DNA of 64,000 nt. It comes from Paludibacteraceae bacterium. GTDB lineage: Bacteria > Bacteroidota > Bacteroidia > Bacteroidales > Paludibacteraceae. Position numbers and translations under genes: made by a program. Below the pieces are notes generated by a model. The model ran no database searches. It had not been told where the DNA came from and saw only the letters and a list, made by a program, of their open reading frames with translations. The stretch is taken from assembly GCA_017550335.1 (NCBI GenBank), contig JAFZPM010000049.1, positions 62,001-126,000 on the forward strand. The letters are read 5' to 3'. How positions within the stretch are numbered: position 1 is the first letter of the stretch; each line of letters begins with the position of its first letter. This document shows positions 37,137-46,334 of the stretch, one piece after another.

Positions 37137-38531
37137 TTAAAAATCCGCTGTTTTAGGTGTTCTGGGGAAAGGAATGACATCCCTGATGTTCTGCATTCCG
37201 GTCACGAAGAGCATCAAGCGCTCGAAGCCCAAGCCGAAGCCTGCGTGAGGGCATGATCCGTACTTACGGGTATCAAGATACCACCACATATCCTTCATAG
37301 GGATATTCAGCTCCTGGATCCTTGCCATCAGCTTGTCATAATTCTCCTCTCTCACGCTACCACCGATAATCTCACCGATTTGAGGGAAGAGGACGTCCGT
37401 ACCTTGAACGGTCTTGCCGTCGGTATTCTGCTTCATGTAGAATGCCTTGATCTCCTTAGGATAATCGATCATGATGACTGGCTTCTTGAAGTGTTCCTCC
37501 ACCAAGAAACGCTCATGCTCGCTGGCCAAGTCGCAGCCCCAATATACAGGGAACTCGAACTTCTTGCCCTTCGCGATTTCCGCCTCCAGGATCTTGATTC
37601 CCTCCGTATAAGGCAATCTGACGAACTCCGTGGAGACAACTGATTTCAGACGCTCGATCAGACCCTTGTCGATCATATTGTTCAAGAACGTAAGATCGTC
37701 CATGCAGTGCTCCAACGCCCAGTTCACGCAATACTTGATGAACTCCTCCTCAAGGTCCATCAACTCAGCCAAGTCGATGAAGGCGACCTCAGGCTCGATC
37801 ATCCAGAACTCCGCCAAGTGGCGAGGCGTATTGGAATTCTCGGCGCGGAAAGTAGGGCCGAAGGTATAGATGGCACCCAAAGCGGTGGCACCCAACTCGC
37901 CCTCCAGCTGGCCGGAAACGGTAAGGCTGGTCTGCTTGCCGAAGAAATCGTCGTCATATTTGATGGAACCGTTCTCGTCCTTCTTCAGGTCGTAGAGGTT
38001 CTGCGTGGTCACTTGGAACATCTGTCCGGCACCCTCACAGTCGGAAGCCGTGATGATAGGGGAGTGCCAGTAGAAGAAGCCCTTCTCGTGGAAGAACTTA
38101 TGGATAGCGATTGCCATGTTGTGGCGGATCCTCAAGACCGCACCGAACGTATTGGTCCTTGGTCTCAGGTGGGCGATCTCACGGAGGAACTCCATGGAGT
38201 GACCCTTCTTCTGCAACGGATAGGTATTGTCGGCCAATCCGTAGATTTCAATCTCACTAGCCTGAATCTCAACGGCTTGACCAGCACCTTCAGACTTCAC
38301 CAACTTTCCCGTCACACTCAGGCAGGCACCCGTGGTGATCGACTTCAGCAACTCCTCGTCAAACTTATCGACATCCGCAACGATTTGGATGTTATTGATG
38401 GTGGAACCATCGTTCAACGCGATGAAATTCACCTGTTTGTTACCACGTTTGGTACGGACCCAACCCTTCACGTTCACTGTCTCGCCGTATTGAGTCATCT
38501 TGACCGCCTCGACAATCCTCGTCCTTTTCAT
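37137..38531 (-). CDS. asnS: Asparaginyl-tRNA synthetase
   Basis: AsnRS charges tRNA-Asn directly. The 464 residues comprise an N-terminal OB fold (to about 110) and a class IIb catalytic core, with motif 2 in [22 protein letters not shown] (seen around 228-248) and motif 3 near [13 protein letters not shown] (about 435). The close resemblance to AspRS is expected; the ENSNTPRH motif 2 is diagnostic of AsnRS. It has its own promoter (38579-38609) and terminator (37085-37122). Confidence 0.96.
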   Translation of the reverse strand: MKRTRIVEAVKMTQYGETVNVKGWVRTKRGNKQVNFIALNDGSTINNIQIVADVDKFDEELLKSITTGACLSVTGKLVKSEGAGQAVEIQASEIEIYGLADNTYPLQKKGHSMEFLREIAHLRPRTNTFGAVLRIRHNMAIAIHKFFHEKGFFYWHSPIITASDCEGAGQMFQVTTQNLYDLKKDENGSIKYDDDFFGKQTSLTVSGQLEGELGATALGAIYTFGPTFRAENSNTPRHLAEFWMIEPEVAFIDLAELMDLEEEFIKYCVNWALEHCMDDLTFLNNMIDKGLIERLKSVVSTEFVRLPYTEGIKILEAEIAKGKKFEFPVYWGCDLASEHERFLVEEHFKKPVIMIDYPKEIKAFYMKQNTDGKTVQGTDVLFPQIGEIIGGSVREENYDKLMARIQELNIPMKDMWWYLDTRKYGSCPHAGFGLGFERLMLFVTGMQNIRDVIPFPRTPKTADF

Positions 38532-38578
38532 TTTTCTATCAGTATATTATTATATATTTCTCTCTTTAAAACAATCTG

Positions 38579-38609
38579 CAAATATAAAAAAATGTCGCGA
38601 AAGAACAAT
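38579..38609 (-). promoter_or_regulatory. asnS promoter
   Basis: On the minus strand the sequence reads ATTG-N19-TATATTTG, with an exact -7 box. The -33 box overlaps the 3' end of ispD. Confidence 0.55.
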
Positions 38610-39283
38610 CATTCCGACAAAAACGCCTCCGCCCATTTCAGATCGAACACCGTAGTGATTTTTATATTCTCACGGTTCCCCTCCGTCAGGCAGACAGGGT
38701 GTCCAAGACGTTCCACCACGCTCGCATCATCCGTAAACTCCTCACAATAAGGCTGTTCATACGCCTTACGCAGAAGATCCGAGCGAAAGACCTGCGGGGT
38801 CTGCACCAGGCGGAAATCCCCACGGTTCCGGGCCTTGTTCGAACCATCCGCCGAGACCTCACGGATAGAGTCCACCACAGGGACAACCGGCACAGCCGCC
38901 CCGGAGCGTTGCGCCTCAACGAAGGCGGTGTCTATGACCGACTCCGAAACGAACGGGCGGACCCCATCGTGGACAGCCACGCACACGTCCGATGCATACG
39001 CCACGTATGCCAAGCCATTCTTCACGGAATGGAACCTCGTCTCTCCGCCCAAAGCCAACTGGTACGGCACCTCGAAGCGATATTCCGCGCATAGGTCATT
39101 CCAATAGGGGATCTGGTGGGCTGGAAGCACGACGACAATGCCCATCTGAGGGTCGTAGTCATGGAATTTGCGGATGGTCCGCATCAGGATAGGCGTACCC
39201 GCCACTGGCAAGAACTGCTTGGGAACATCAGTACCCATCCGCAAGCCTTTTCCTCCCGCCACGATGACAACGTATTTCTTCAT
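38609..39283 (-). CDS. ispD: 2-C-methyl-D-erythritol 4-phosphate cytidylyltransferase IspD
   Basis: IspD makes CDP-methylerythritol in the non-mevalonate isoprenoid pathway. From the chosen start the protein has 224 residues: MKKYVVIVAGGKGLRMG at the N-terminus carries the nucleotidyltransferase loop, DGVRPF (about 105) is the conserved metal/substrate strand, and the TPQVFRSDLL and TDDASVVE blocks (about 155-175) complete the family pattern. An upstream in-frame ATG adds 13 residues with no homology, so 39283 is preferred. Terminator 39312-39337 separates it from the tRNA genes, and a -7-like TATGTTTA lies at 39287-39294. Confidence 0.93.
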   Translation of the reverse strand: MKKYVVIVAGGKGLRMGTDVPKQFLPVAGTPILMRTIRKFHDYDPQMGIVVVLPAHQIPYWNDLCAEYRFEVPYQLALGGETRFHSVKNGLAYVAYASDVCVAVHDGVRPFVSESVIDTAFVEAQRSGAAVPVVPVVDSIREVSADGSNKARNRGDFRLVQTPQVFRSDLLRKAYEQPYCEEFTDDASVVERLGHPVCLTEGNRENIKITTVFDLKWAEAFLSE

Positions 39284-39311
39284 TCGGTAAACATAGACGT
39301 TATGGATAAAC

Positions 39312-39337
39312 AAAAAAGCCACCCTGACTAGGCGGCT
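39312..39337 (-). terminator. Terminator of the tRNA-Val pair
   Basis: On the minus strand AGCCGCC pairs with GGTGGCT (one G-T pair) around a 7-nt loop and is followed by six T. It lies 11 nt past the second tRNA. Confidence 0.75.
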
Positions 39338-39347
39338 CCACTTCTTG

Positions 39348-39422
39348 TGGTCCCACTAGGATTCGAACCTAGGACCCTCTGCTTGTAAGGCAGATGCTCT
39401 AAACCAACTGAGCTATAAGACC
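39348..39422 (-). tRNA. tRNA-Val (anticodon TAC), copy 2
   Basis: A 75-nt cloverleaf with acceptor stem GGTCTTA pairing with TGGGACC, TTCGAATC in the T loop and anticodon TAC at 39385-39387. The CCA end is not encoded; the discriminator base is A. It is identical to the copy at 39503-39577 and downstream of it in transcription. Confidence 0.95.
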
Positions 39423-39502
39423 TTTAAACTCTCTCAACGGACACCGAAGCGGCTTTTCCAACCATCGGAACGCTCTCCGACGCCCCCGACATCCTTTTTT
39501 TG

Positions 39503-39577
39503 TGGTCCCACTAGGATTCGAACCTAGGACCCTCTGCTTGTAAGGCAGATGCTCTAAACCAACTGAGCTATAAGACC
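39503..39577 (-). tRNA. tRNA-Val (anticodon TAC), copy 1
   Basis: Identical 75-nt gene to the neighbour at 39348-39422, separated by 80 nt. It is the first of the pair behind the promoter at 39638-39668. CCA is not encoded. Confidence 0.95.
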
Positions 39578-39637
39578 ATTCTAAAAAAATCATCCACTAC
39601 CATGTCAACCATTCACCGCCTTTCCCTAAAAGCGTTG

Positions 39638-39668
39638 CAAAAGTAGTGCTATTTTCGGAACATCCAAA
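39638..39668 (-). promoter_or_regulatory. Promoter of the tRNA-Val pair
   Basis: On the minus strand the sequence reads TTTG-N19-TACTTTTG, a complete consensus match. The transcript would begin about 55 nt before the first tRNA. Confidence 0.7.
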
Positions 39669-39809
39669 AAAATCGGCGCATTTTTTTTCAACATAAACAA
39701 ATTAGCTCAAGCAAGGAGGTAAAGGAGAAGCCGGATCCGTGGCATTCGGGCAGACCAACAGGCTAGGGAAGCAACGCCTTCCAACCCGTCAGCACATATT
39801 GTAATAAAC

Positions 39810-39846
39810 TAAAAATGAGTGGCTTTAAAAAAAAAGCCACTCATCA
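39810..39846 (-). terminator. folC terminator
   Basis: ATGAGTGGCTTT and AAAGCCACTCAT form a perfect 12-bp stem around A/T, followed on the minus strand by TTTTTAG. The stop codon of folC is about 55 nt upstream. Confidence 0.75.
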
Positions 39847-39901
39847 TATGGATCCACCGTTCCCAAGTGCCGACCGAAAAGAAGCGGCACGATGAAACAG
39901 G

Positions 39902-41179
39902 CTAAACGATTTCCGCCACCACGTACGTGCTACCGCCAATATAGATGATATCCTCGTCGCATGCGTCCGCAAGGGCAGTCTTGTAAGCATCCGCCACGGT
40001 AGCGTAGGAAGTGCCAGTCAAGCCCTTTTGCTTGGCGAGTTCCATCAGTTTATCCTCCGGCATCGCCCGTTTGCTGTTGGCTTTCGTGAAATAGTAGACC
40101 GCATGTTTCGGCAATAGCTCCAGCACGTGGCTCACGTCCTTGTCGCCCACCATACCGAAGACGATGCGCAAGGTCTTGCATGGCATGCTCTCCAACTGTC
40201 GGACAACATATTGGATTCCTCCCACGTTATGGCCCGTGTCGCACACCACGTAAGGAGTCTCCCTCAGCTGTTGCCAGCGTCCCATGAGGTGGGTCTGGTC
40301 TAACGTGTGCTCGATGCCATGGCGCATGACTTCACGAGGGATATGGTAGCCTAAATGCCGCAATTCCTTTACGGCGCTCAGGACGGTCGTCATGTTCTTC
40401 CGCTGGTAGATACCCAGCAGAGGCGTGCGCACCATTTCCTCCCCGATACGGAGCAATTGGAACGGTTGCTTGTACGAAGCCTCCATGCCTATGAATTCGC
40501 AATCCTCCTGAGGAGCGAAGCAGATACGCGTGTTCACCTCCTCCGCCTTGCATTGGAACACCTCCTTGACGGAACCCTCCGCCTCACCGATCACGACAGG
40601 GATGCCCTCCTTGATGATACCCGCCTTCTCCGCTGCGATCAGTTCCACCGTGTCGCCCAGCAGATTCATGTGGTCCAAGCTGATATTGGTGATGACACAG
40701 AGGTCTGGCGTGATGATGTTCGTGCTGTCCAGACGTCCGCCCAATCCGACCTCAATCACGGCCACGTCCACCTGCTCCTGCCTGAAATAATCGAAGGCGA
40801 TGGCCACGTTCACCTCGAAGAAAGAGGGGCAAACCTTCTCGATCAAGGCACGGTGCGCCTCCACGAACTCCACAACGAACTCTTCAGGGACCATCTCTCC
40901 GTTCACGCGTATGCGCTCCCGGAAATCCCTCAAGTGAGGGGAAGTGAAGAGTCCGACCTTGTAGCCCGCCGATTGCAGGATGGAGGCTAGGGTATGGGAA
41001 ACAGACCCCTTGCCGTTCGTGCCGGCGACGTGTATCGTGCGGAATGATTCATGCGGATGACCGAAATAGGCATCCATCGTCTTCATACTCTCAATGCCCG
41101 GCTTATAACCAGAGGAGCCAACCGTCTGGAAACTAGGCATACGACTGAATATATATTCAATAGTCTCTGCGTACGTCAT
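39902..41179 (-). CDS. folC: Bifunctional folylpolyglutamate synthase/dihydrofolate synthase
   Basis: FolC adds glutamate to dihydropteroate and to folates. The 425 residues from the chosen start show the Mur-ligase-like ATP loop GTNGKGSVSH (about 53-62), a FTSPHLRDFRERIRVNG segment (about 82-98), VGLGGRLDSTNI (about 145) and a C-terminal ligase domain with DTGHN (about 301). The ORF opens 32 residues earlier at 41275 with a segment not seen in the family, so 41179 is preferred. The usual partner folP is not adjacent. Confidence 0.93.
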   Translation of the reverse strand: MTYAETIEYIFSRMPSFQTVGSSGYKPGIESMKTMDAYFGHPHESFRTIHVAGTNGKGSVSHTLASILQSAGYKVGLFTSPHLRDFRERIRVNGEMVPEEFVVEFVEAHRALIEKVCPSFFEVNVAIAFDYFRQEQVDVAVIEVGLGGRLDSTNIITPDLCVITNISLDHMNLLGDTVELIAAEKAGIIKEGIPVVIGEAEGSVKEVFQCKAEEVNTRICFAPQEDCEFIGMEASYKQPFQLLRIGEEMVRTPLLGIYQRKNMTTVLSAVKELRHLGYHIPREVMRHGIEHTLDQTHLMGRWQQLRETPYVVCDTGHNVGGIQYVVRQLESMPCKTLRIVFGMVGDKDVSHVLELLPKHAVYYFTKANSKRAMPEDKLMELAKQKGLTGTSYATVADAYKTALADACDEDIIYIGGSTYVVAEIV

Positions 41180-41284
41180 TTTTATTGAACTATGTTTGGT
41201 TTTTTCAAAATAATCACTAACTTTACCAATACGAAGGTAAGGATTATTTCCTTCAAAAAAAATAATGATTAACACTTAAATTGT

Positions 41285-42619
41285 ATGACCATGGGCGCTA
41301 AGAAAAATTTCGTATTGGATACCAACGTTATCCTTCACGATTACAAGTGTATTTACAACTTTCAGGACAATGACATATACCTTCCGATTGTCGTCTTAGA
41401 GGAGTTGGACAAATTCAAAAAAGGAAATGATCAGATCAATTTCAACGCGCGTGAATTCGTACGCGAGTTAGATTCCATAAGCGGTAGCAAGGACATTTTC
41501 CAGAAGGGTGTGAATTTGGGGGCAGGACTCGGAAAACTATTCATTGTCACGAACTCGGAGTATCCGGAGAAGATCGCGAAAGCTTTCTCCGAGAAGATTC
41601 CTGACCACAAGATACTGGCCGTGGTGGACATTGTCGCCACGAAATTCCCGAAGGTGAAGACCATCCTCGTCTCCAAAGACGTGAACCTCCGCATGAAGGC
41701 GAGATCATTGGGCATGGAGGCGGAAGACTACAGCACGGACAAAGTGACCAACGTAGACGTGTTCGACAAGGCACAGACCGTATTCGACAATGTGGATGCG
41801 GACATGATTGACAAACTCTACGCCTCACCGACAGGACTGCCGCTCGACGACTTCAAACTGGACGGGGAAGTAGGCGCCAACGAGTGCTTCATCATGAAGA
41901 GTAGCCGCTCGACCGTGATGGCACGCTACAACGCCAACACGAAGTTGGTGGAGAAGGTGAAGAAGGAGAAGGCTTTCGGCATCGAGGGAAGAAATGCGGA
42001 ACAATCGTTCGCATTGAACGCACTGCTGGATGACGACATCAAGCTGGTGGCCATCACAGGAAGGGCCGGAACCGGTAAGACATTGCTGGCCTTGGCGGCG
42101 GCGCTGCAACAGCACGAGAAGTACAAACAAATCCTCTTGGCGCGTCCTATCGTGGCGATGTCCAACAAGGACTTGGGCTTCCTGCCAGGCGACGAGAAGC
42201 AGAAGGTCGCTCCTTACATGCAGCCTCTGTTCGATAACCTGAACGTCATCAAACACCAGTTCGGACCAAGCAGCAAGGAACTGAAGCTCTTGGATGACAT
42301 GCAGAAGAGCGAACAACTGATCATCGAAGCATTGGCCTTCATCCGTGGTAGGAGCTTGAGCAACACCTACTTCATCGCGGACGAGGCGCAGAACCTGACC
42401 CCACACGAGGTGAAGACCATCATCACGAGGGCAGGAGAGGGCTGTAAGATGGTATTCTGCGGCGACGTGCAGCAGATCGATACCCCTTACTTGGATATGC
42501 AGTCCAACGGACTCGTTTATATGATCGACAAGATGCGCGGACAGAACATCTTCGCCCACGTGAACCTGATCAAGGGCGAGAGAAGTTACCTCTCCGAGTT
42601 GGCCAGCACATTGCTTTAA
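41285..42619 (+). CDS. PhoH-family protein with N-terminal PIN domain
   Basis: The 444-residue protein joins a PIN-like RNase domain to a PhoH ATPase, the PhoH2 layout. The PIN part (about 8-150) has the acidic cluster start LDTNVILHDYK with Asp11 and a later VSKDVNLRMKA strand. The PhoH part has Walker A GRAGTGKT (about 258-265), RPIVAMSNKDLGFLPG (about 285) and the Walker B region FIADEAQNLTP. PhoH2 proteins unwind and cleave RNA. A start at 41291 is an alternative. The gene is monocistronic, ending at terminator 42651-42690. Confidence 0.9.
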   Translation: MTMGAKKNFVLDTNVILHDYKCIYNFQDNDIYLPIVVLEELDKFKKGNDQINFNAREFVRELDSISGSKDIFQKGVNLGAGLGKLFIVTNSEYPEKIAKAFSEKIPDHKILAVVDIVATKFPKVKTILVSKDVNLRMKARSLGMEAEDYSTDKVTNVDVFDKAQTVFDNVDADMIDKLYASPTGLPLDDFKLDGEVGANECFIMKSSRSTVMARYNANTKLVEKVKKEKAFGIEGRNAEQSFALNALLDDDIKLVAITGRAGTGKTLLALAAALQQHEKYKQILLARPIVAMSNKDLGFLPGDEKQKVAPYMQPLFDNLNVIKHQFGPSSKELKLLDDMQKSEQLIIEALAFIRGRSLSNTYFIADEAQNLTPHEVKTIITRAGEGCKMVFCGDVQQIDTPYLDMQSNGLVYMIDKMRGQNIFAHVNLIKGERSYLSELASTLL

Positions 42620-42650
42620 GAGAAGTCTGACAAGGACCGTAATAAATAGA

Positions 42651-42690
42651 AAGAGAGGATTTCCCACACAAGGAAATCCTCTCTTTTTGT
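42651..42690 (+). terminator. phoH terminator
   Basis: AAGAGAGGATTTCC (42651-42664) pairs with GGAAATCCTCTCTT (42672-42685), with T residues after. A 14-bp perfect stem. Confidence 0.85.
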
Positions 42691-42750
42691 ATCCGCCACG
42701 CAGAAAATCAATCCATCGAGAAGAACCCAACCCAGGCTTTCTGCGCCTCA

Positions 42751-42836
42751 AAATAGTAATTCGTAAATAACTAAATAGTAAACCGTAAACCGTAAACAGA
42801 TAAATAGTAAATTGTAAATAACTAAATAGTAAATAT
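42751..42836 (+). repeat. AT-rich repeat cluster, left side of the 43-kb gene
   Basis: About four variants of a unit close to TAAATAGTAAATTGTAAATA follow one another, two of them with GTAAACCGTAAAC-type changes. The same unit recurs at 43871-43930 in the same orientation. The left cluster ends 6 nt before the stop codon of the minus-strand gene. Confidence 0.65.
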
Positions 42837-42842
42837 AAATGG

Positions 42843-43727
42843 TTATTTAGAGACGGAAACCGCACGGACAAGCATGCCGAACATACGATCGTCCCAGTTG
42901 GAACGTACCCATCTCCATGCGAAATAGAAGCCCATCGACCTATTGCTGGGATCTAACAGGTTTTGTTTAAAATCCACGTCCTTTACCAGATCGGAAGACC
43001 AATAGGCACCAAATTCGCCCACGTTCTTATGGTCTTTGTTAAACTTGAAGCCCGCCGCAGGGAAAAAGATGAAGCTCTCATTCTTCTTTGAGACACCCAT
43101 GATACCTGCGACGCCAGAGTTGTTATAGTTTTGGACCCACAACCAATCGCACCATTCGATAAGCTCCTCTATCTCATCTAAGGTAGGCATACGCCATTTA
43201 TTTCCCCATTGTGCGGTGGCCGCGTCATCCTCAGGGAGAAGCGTTCTCAAAGTGTCCATAACCGCACCTTTCTTCACATATGTCTTTCCTTCGAACTCGA
43301 TGTAGCTATTGGCGCAATATTTGGTTTGTATCTTTTTAGAAGAAGGTTTCACCTCCCCGTTCTCGTCCGGACGGGTCCAGCCTTTCGTGATTTTCGACCA
43401 TTTATAGGTATCCCAATTGTATTCCTTTTTCTTCTTGATCTCACCCCAAGCAAAAAAATCGCCCGTTTCCACCGGTGATTTCGCACCGATGTTGCAGGTC
43501 GCCCATAAAACCCCGCTTGGCAATCCTAAATCCACATAATCATGCTTCCCGATTTTACCGCTAACCGTAAGCTTTACCCCCTCGAAATTGGAGATGAGGG
43601 TGACATTGTACATGTGTTTCTCCTTATCATAGGCAGTTGAGTCATGGAGTTGGAATACAGTTTCCTGTGCCCAATTAGAGGCGCTGGCCACAATCAACGT
43701 GACAAGGGTTAATAAAAGTTTCCTCAT
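42843..43727 (-). CDS. Exported FISUMP-like protein of unknown function
   Basis: The 294-residue protein has a signal peptide (MRKLLLTLVTLIVASASNWA). After a short leader it shows the block HDYVDLGLPSGVLWATCNIG (about 62-81) and a GDFFAWGEIKKKKEYNWD segment, which I associate with the Fibrobacter succinogenes major paralogous domain and related Bacteroidetes surface proteins. Later it has WRMPTLDEIEELIEWCDW (about 180) and ends with FAWRWVRSNWD and VRAVSVSK. No catalytic residues are known for the family. It is bracketed by AT-rich repeats on both sides. Confidence 0.72.
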   Translation of the reverse strand: MRKLLLTLVTLIVASASNWAQETVFQLHDSTAYDKEKHMYNVTLISNFEGVKLTVSGKIGKHDYVDLGLPSGVLWATCNIGAKSPVETGDFFAWGEIKKKKEYNWDTYKWSKITKGWTRPDENGEVKPSSKKIQTKYCANSYIEFEGKTYVKKGAVMDTLRTLLPEDDAATAQWGNKWRMPTLDEIEELIEWCDWLWVQNYNNSGVAGIMGVSKKNESFIFFPAAGFKFNKDHKNVGEFGAYWSSDLVKDVDFKQNLLDPSNRSMGFYFAWRWVRSNWDDRMFGMLVRAVSVSK

Positions 43728-43870
43728 GATAGTTAGTTTTAATGATTAGTGAGTAATTTTAAACGAATATATACAATTTATCATTGACAACCATCCATTT
43801 TATATTTTTTTCTATAGTTTACACAAAGATTTTAGAAGAGGAGAATAAAATCCATATCCGCCACATTCTA

Positions 43871-43930
43871 AAATAGTAAATCGTAAATAGTTAATAAATA
43901 GTAAATTGTAAATAGCTAAATAGTAAATTT
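43871..43930 (+). repeat. AT-rich repeat cluster, right side of the 43-kb gene
   Basis: Three variants of the unit TAAATAGTAAATTGTAAATA in direct orientation, as at 42751-42836. The word TATCCGCCAC precedes both clusters at different distances. A possible GH5 -7 box (TATCTTTA, about 43936) begins right after. Confidence 0.6.
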
Positions 43931-44014
43931 ATTCATATCTTTACCAGCGATTGTCAATTGAGGGGTGTTGATTTGCCAGATGATTGGTTCTTAACCCCTC
44001 CTAAAAAAGTTATT

Positions 44015-45274
44015 ATGAGGATAAGAGGTTTATTTTTAGCCGTTTGTGCTATTTGTGCGCATCTCAACGGCAGTGCACAAGAACATTTTTACGTATGGCA
44101 GAAAGATGGTTCCGTCACCCAGTTTGATGTGGCCGATGTGGATAGCATCACTTTCTCCATGTCTGACGAACCGGCTGAGATGGAGCTGAAAATGACAGCT
44201 ACGCAGTTAGCCTCCAAGATGTTCCTGGCCTGCAATATCGGCAACACGTTCGAATCCGTCGGCTGTTCCACCACCTCCAGCAACGAAAGCTGTTGGGGCA
44301 GCCCGAAAATCACGCAACAGATCATCGACGCCTACAAAGAGGCTGGATTCAATACCGTGCGCATCCCTGTGGCGTGGAACACCTATGCGGAGGCGAATGG
44401 AGGTGTCATACCGGAATGGTGGATGAAGCGCATACAAGAGGTGGTGGACTATTGCATAAAGGACGATCTGTACGTGTTGTTGAACATCCATTGGGATGGG
44501 GGATGGTTGGAGAGGCATGTGGAGGCGGCTTCACAATCCTCTGTGAACAAAACGCAGGAGAACCTATGGGGGCAGATCGCCTCCCATTTCAAGAACTACG
44601 ACGAGCATCTGGTCTTCTGCAGTGCCAACGAGCCAGACACGGAAAATGACGAGCAAGCCGCCATACTCAAGACGTATCACCAGACTTTCGTCAACACGGT
44701 CCGTGCCACGGGAGGCTACAATGGAACACGATGCCTAGTCATTCAATGTGCGGGGACGGCGGCCGACAAAGCCGTGCAGTACGACTACATGCCGACCGAT
44801 ATTGTTCCGGACCGCCTGCTGATGGAGTTCCATTACTACCCATACACCTATGCGTTGATGGAGGAAGATGCCGATTGGGGACCCGCCCATTGGTTCTGGG
44901 GAAAGGATTATCAGAACATAATCGTGGATGGAGTGAATCGTTCCTGCTCTTGGCATACGGAGGAGACCGTCATATCCGAGTTTTCCGCCATCAAAGCGAA
45001 ATTTGTCGATAAGGGCATACCCGTCGTGATGGGTGAGTTCGCCATCATGAACCGTGAACTATCCGCAGAATGGCAGGACAAGTTTGAGGAGTGTCGTGCG
45101 GCCTACTATTATTTCCTGACCAAAACCGCAAAGAATTATGGCATTGTGCCCGTGTTATGGGACACACCGAACGGATCCAAAAGTGTGATCGACCGAGACA
45201 AGTGCACCGTCGGGAACCAAAAAGCCATGGAGGGCTTGCTGAAAGGCGCGAACGAGGGGGTGTATCCGTTCTGA
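44015..45274 (+). CDS. Secreted glycoside hydrolase family 5 (endoglucanase-like)
   Basis: The 419 residues from the chosen start begin with a signal peptide (MRIRGLFLAVCAICAHLNGSA) and a short N-terminal strand module (YVWQKDGSVTQFDVADVDS, about 26-44) common in Bacteroidetes exported proteins. The GH5 barrel has GNTFESVG, FNTVRIPVAWNTY (about 108-120), HWDGGW (about 155), the acid/base region CSANEPDTEN (Glu near 200) and the nucleophile strand PVVMGEFAIMN (Glu near 340). It probably cleaves beta-1,4-glucans or mannans. The ORF opens 19 residues upstream in a region without homology. No PUL partners (SusC/SusD) are adjacent. Confidence 0.88.
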   Translation: MRIRGLFLAVCAICAHLNGSAQEHFYVWQKDGSVTQFDVADVDSITFSMSDEPAEMELKMTATQLASKMFLACNIGNTFESVGCSTTSSNESCWGSPKITQQIIDAYKEAGFNTVRIPVAWNTYAEANGGVIPEWWMKRIQEVVDYCIKDDLYVLLNIHWDGGWLERHVEAASQSSVNKTQENLWGQIASHFKNYDEHLVFCSANEPDTENDEQAAILKTYHQTFVNTVRATGGYNGTRCLVIQCAGTAADKAVQYDYMPTDIVPDRLLMEFHYYPYTYALMEEDADWGPAHWFWGKDYQNIIVDGVNRSCSWHTEETVISEFSAIKAKFVDKGIPVVMGEFAIMNRELSAEWQDKFEECRAAYYYFLTKTAKNYGIVPVLWDTPNGSKSVIDRDKCTVGNQKAMEGLLKGANEGVYPF

Positions 45275-45394
45275 AAAGAATGGAGGGGGAATGTCGGTAA
45301 GATAACCCCTTCTTCATGGCGGATATCGGAGGCGCAGGAGGTGCACCGCCCGATCCCCCATGAAAAATAATTTTCTATTGAGCGGAAAAATCCT

Positions 45395-45402
45395 TAACTT
45401 TG
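45395..45402 (+). promoter_or_regulatory. era promoter (-7 box)
   Basis: TAACTTTG, an exact -7 box, 16 nt before the era start; a T-rich segment (45371-45374) is at about the right distance for the -33 box. Confidence 0.55.
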
Positions 45403-45418
45403 CAAAAAATAATCTCTC

Positions 45419-46300
45419 ATGCATAAATCAGGTTTTGTAAATATTGTGGGCAACCCTAACGTCGGCAAATCGACGTTGATGAACGCTTTGGTGGGTGAGA
45501 GGATCTCCATCATCACTTCGAAGGCGCAGACCACACGACATAGAATATTGGGCATCGTGAACGGGGAGGACTTCCAGATCGTCTACTCGGACACGCCCGG
45601 CGTCCTGAAGCCTAACTACAAGCTCCAGGAATCCATGCTGAACTTCTCTACCAGCGCACTCACCGACGCGGATGTGCTGCTCTACGTGACGGACGTGGTG
45701 GAAAGCGCGGAAAAAAACGCCGATTTCATCGAGAAAGTGAAGAAGCAGAAAGCTCCTGTTCTGCTCATCATCAATAAGATAGACTTGACCGACCAGCCTA
45801 AGTTGATCGAGTTGGTGGAGAAGTGGAAGGGTATCCTGCCGGACGCGGAAATCATCCCTATCTCCGCACAAAATAACTTCAACCTCGATTACGTGCTGAA
45901 AAGGATCAAGAGTTTATTGCCGGATTCACCGCCGTTCTTCGAAAAGGACGCATTGACCGACAAACCGGCTAGGTTCTTCGTCACGGAGATCATCCGCGAG
46001 AAGATCCTCACTAACTACGACAAGGAGGTTCCCTACGCCGTGGAGGTCGTGGTGGAGAACTTCAAGGAGGATAATAAACTCATCCATATCAACGCCGTCA
46101 TCTACGTCGAACGTGACTCCCAAAAGGGCATCATCATCGGTCAGGGCGGCAAGATGCTGAAAAAGGTCGGAACGGAGGCCAGGAAGGATATCGAAGCTTT
46201 CTTCGATAAAAAGGTCTTTCTTGAGCTCTTCGTCAAGGTGGAGAAGGATTGGAGAAACAAGGACAAAGACTTGAAGGATTTTGGCTATCAACCTGAATAA
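45419..46300 (+). CDS. era: GTPase Era
   Basis: Era binds the 3' end of 16S rRNA during 30S assembly. The 293 residues have G1 GNPNVGKS (11-18), the T-rich switch with TTRHR (about 38), G3 DTPG (about 59), G4 NKID (about 119), G5 SAQ (about 149), and a C-terminal KH domain with GQGGKMLKKVG (about 241). This is the standard Era layout and size. der follows 34 nt downstream, and the two GTPases are likely co-transcribed. Confidence 0.97.
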   Translation: MHKSGFVNIVGNPNVGKSTLMNALVGERISIITSKAQTTRHRILGIVNGEDFQIVYSDTPGVLKPNYKLQESMLNFSTSALTDADVLLYVTDVVESAEKNADFIEKVKKQKAPVLLIINKIDLTDQPKLIELVEKWKGILPDAEIIPISAQNNFNLDYVLKRIKSLLPDSPPFFEKDALTDKPARFFVTEIIREKILTNYDKEVPYAVEVVVENFKEDNKLIHINAVIYVERDSQKGIIIGQGGKMLKKVGTEARKDIEAFFDKKVFLELFVKVEKDWRNKDKDLKDFGYQPE

Positions 46301-46334
46301 CCATTGATAACCCTAACAGAATAACGAAAAGGAA

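Larger units (their letters stand above)
39578..39901. other. Intergenic region with tRNA promoter and folC terminator
   Basis: The 324-nt interval holds the tRNA-Val promoter (39638-39668) and the folC terminator (39810-39846). The middle (about 39700-39800) has neither open frame nor notable repeats, and I see nothing else there. Confidence 0.6.

Noticed and set aside
41825-42871. Open frame of 348 codons antisense to phoH
   Set aside because: It overlaps the PhoH ATPase domain, has no family pattern and starts in the AT-rich repeat; a shadow.
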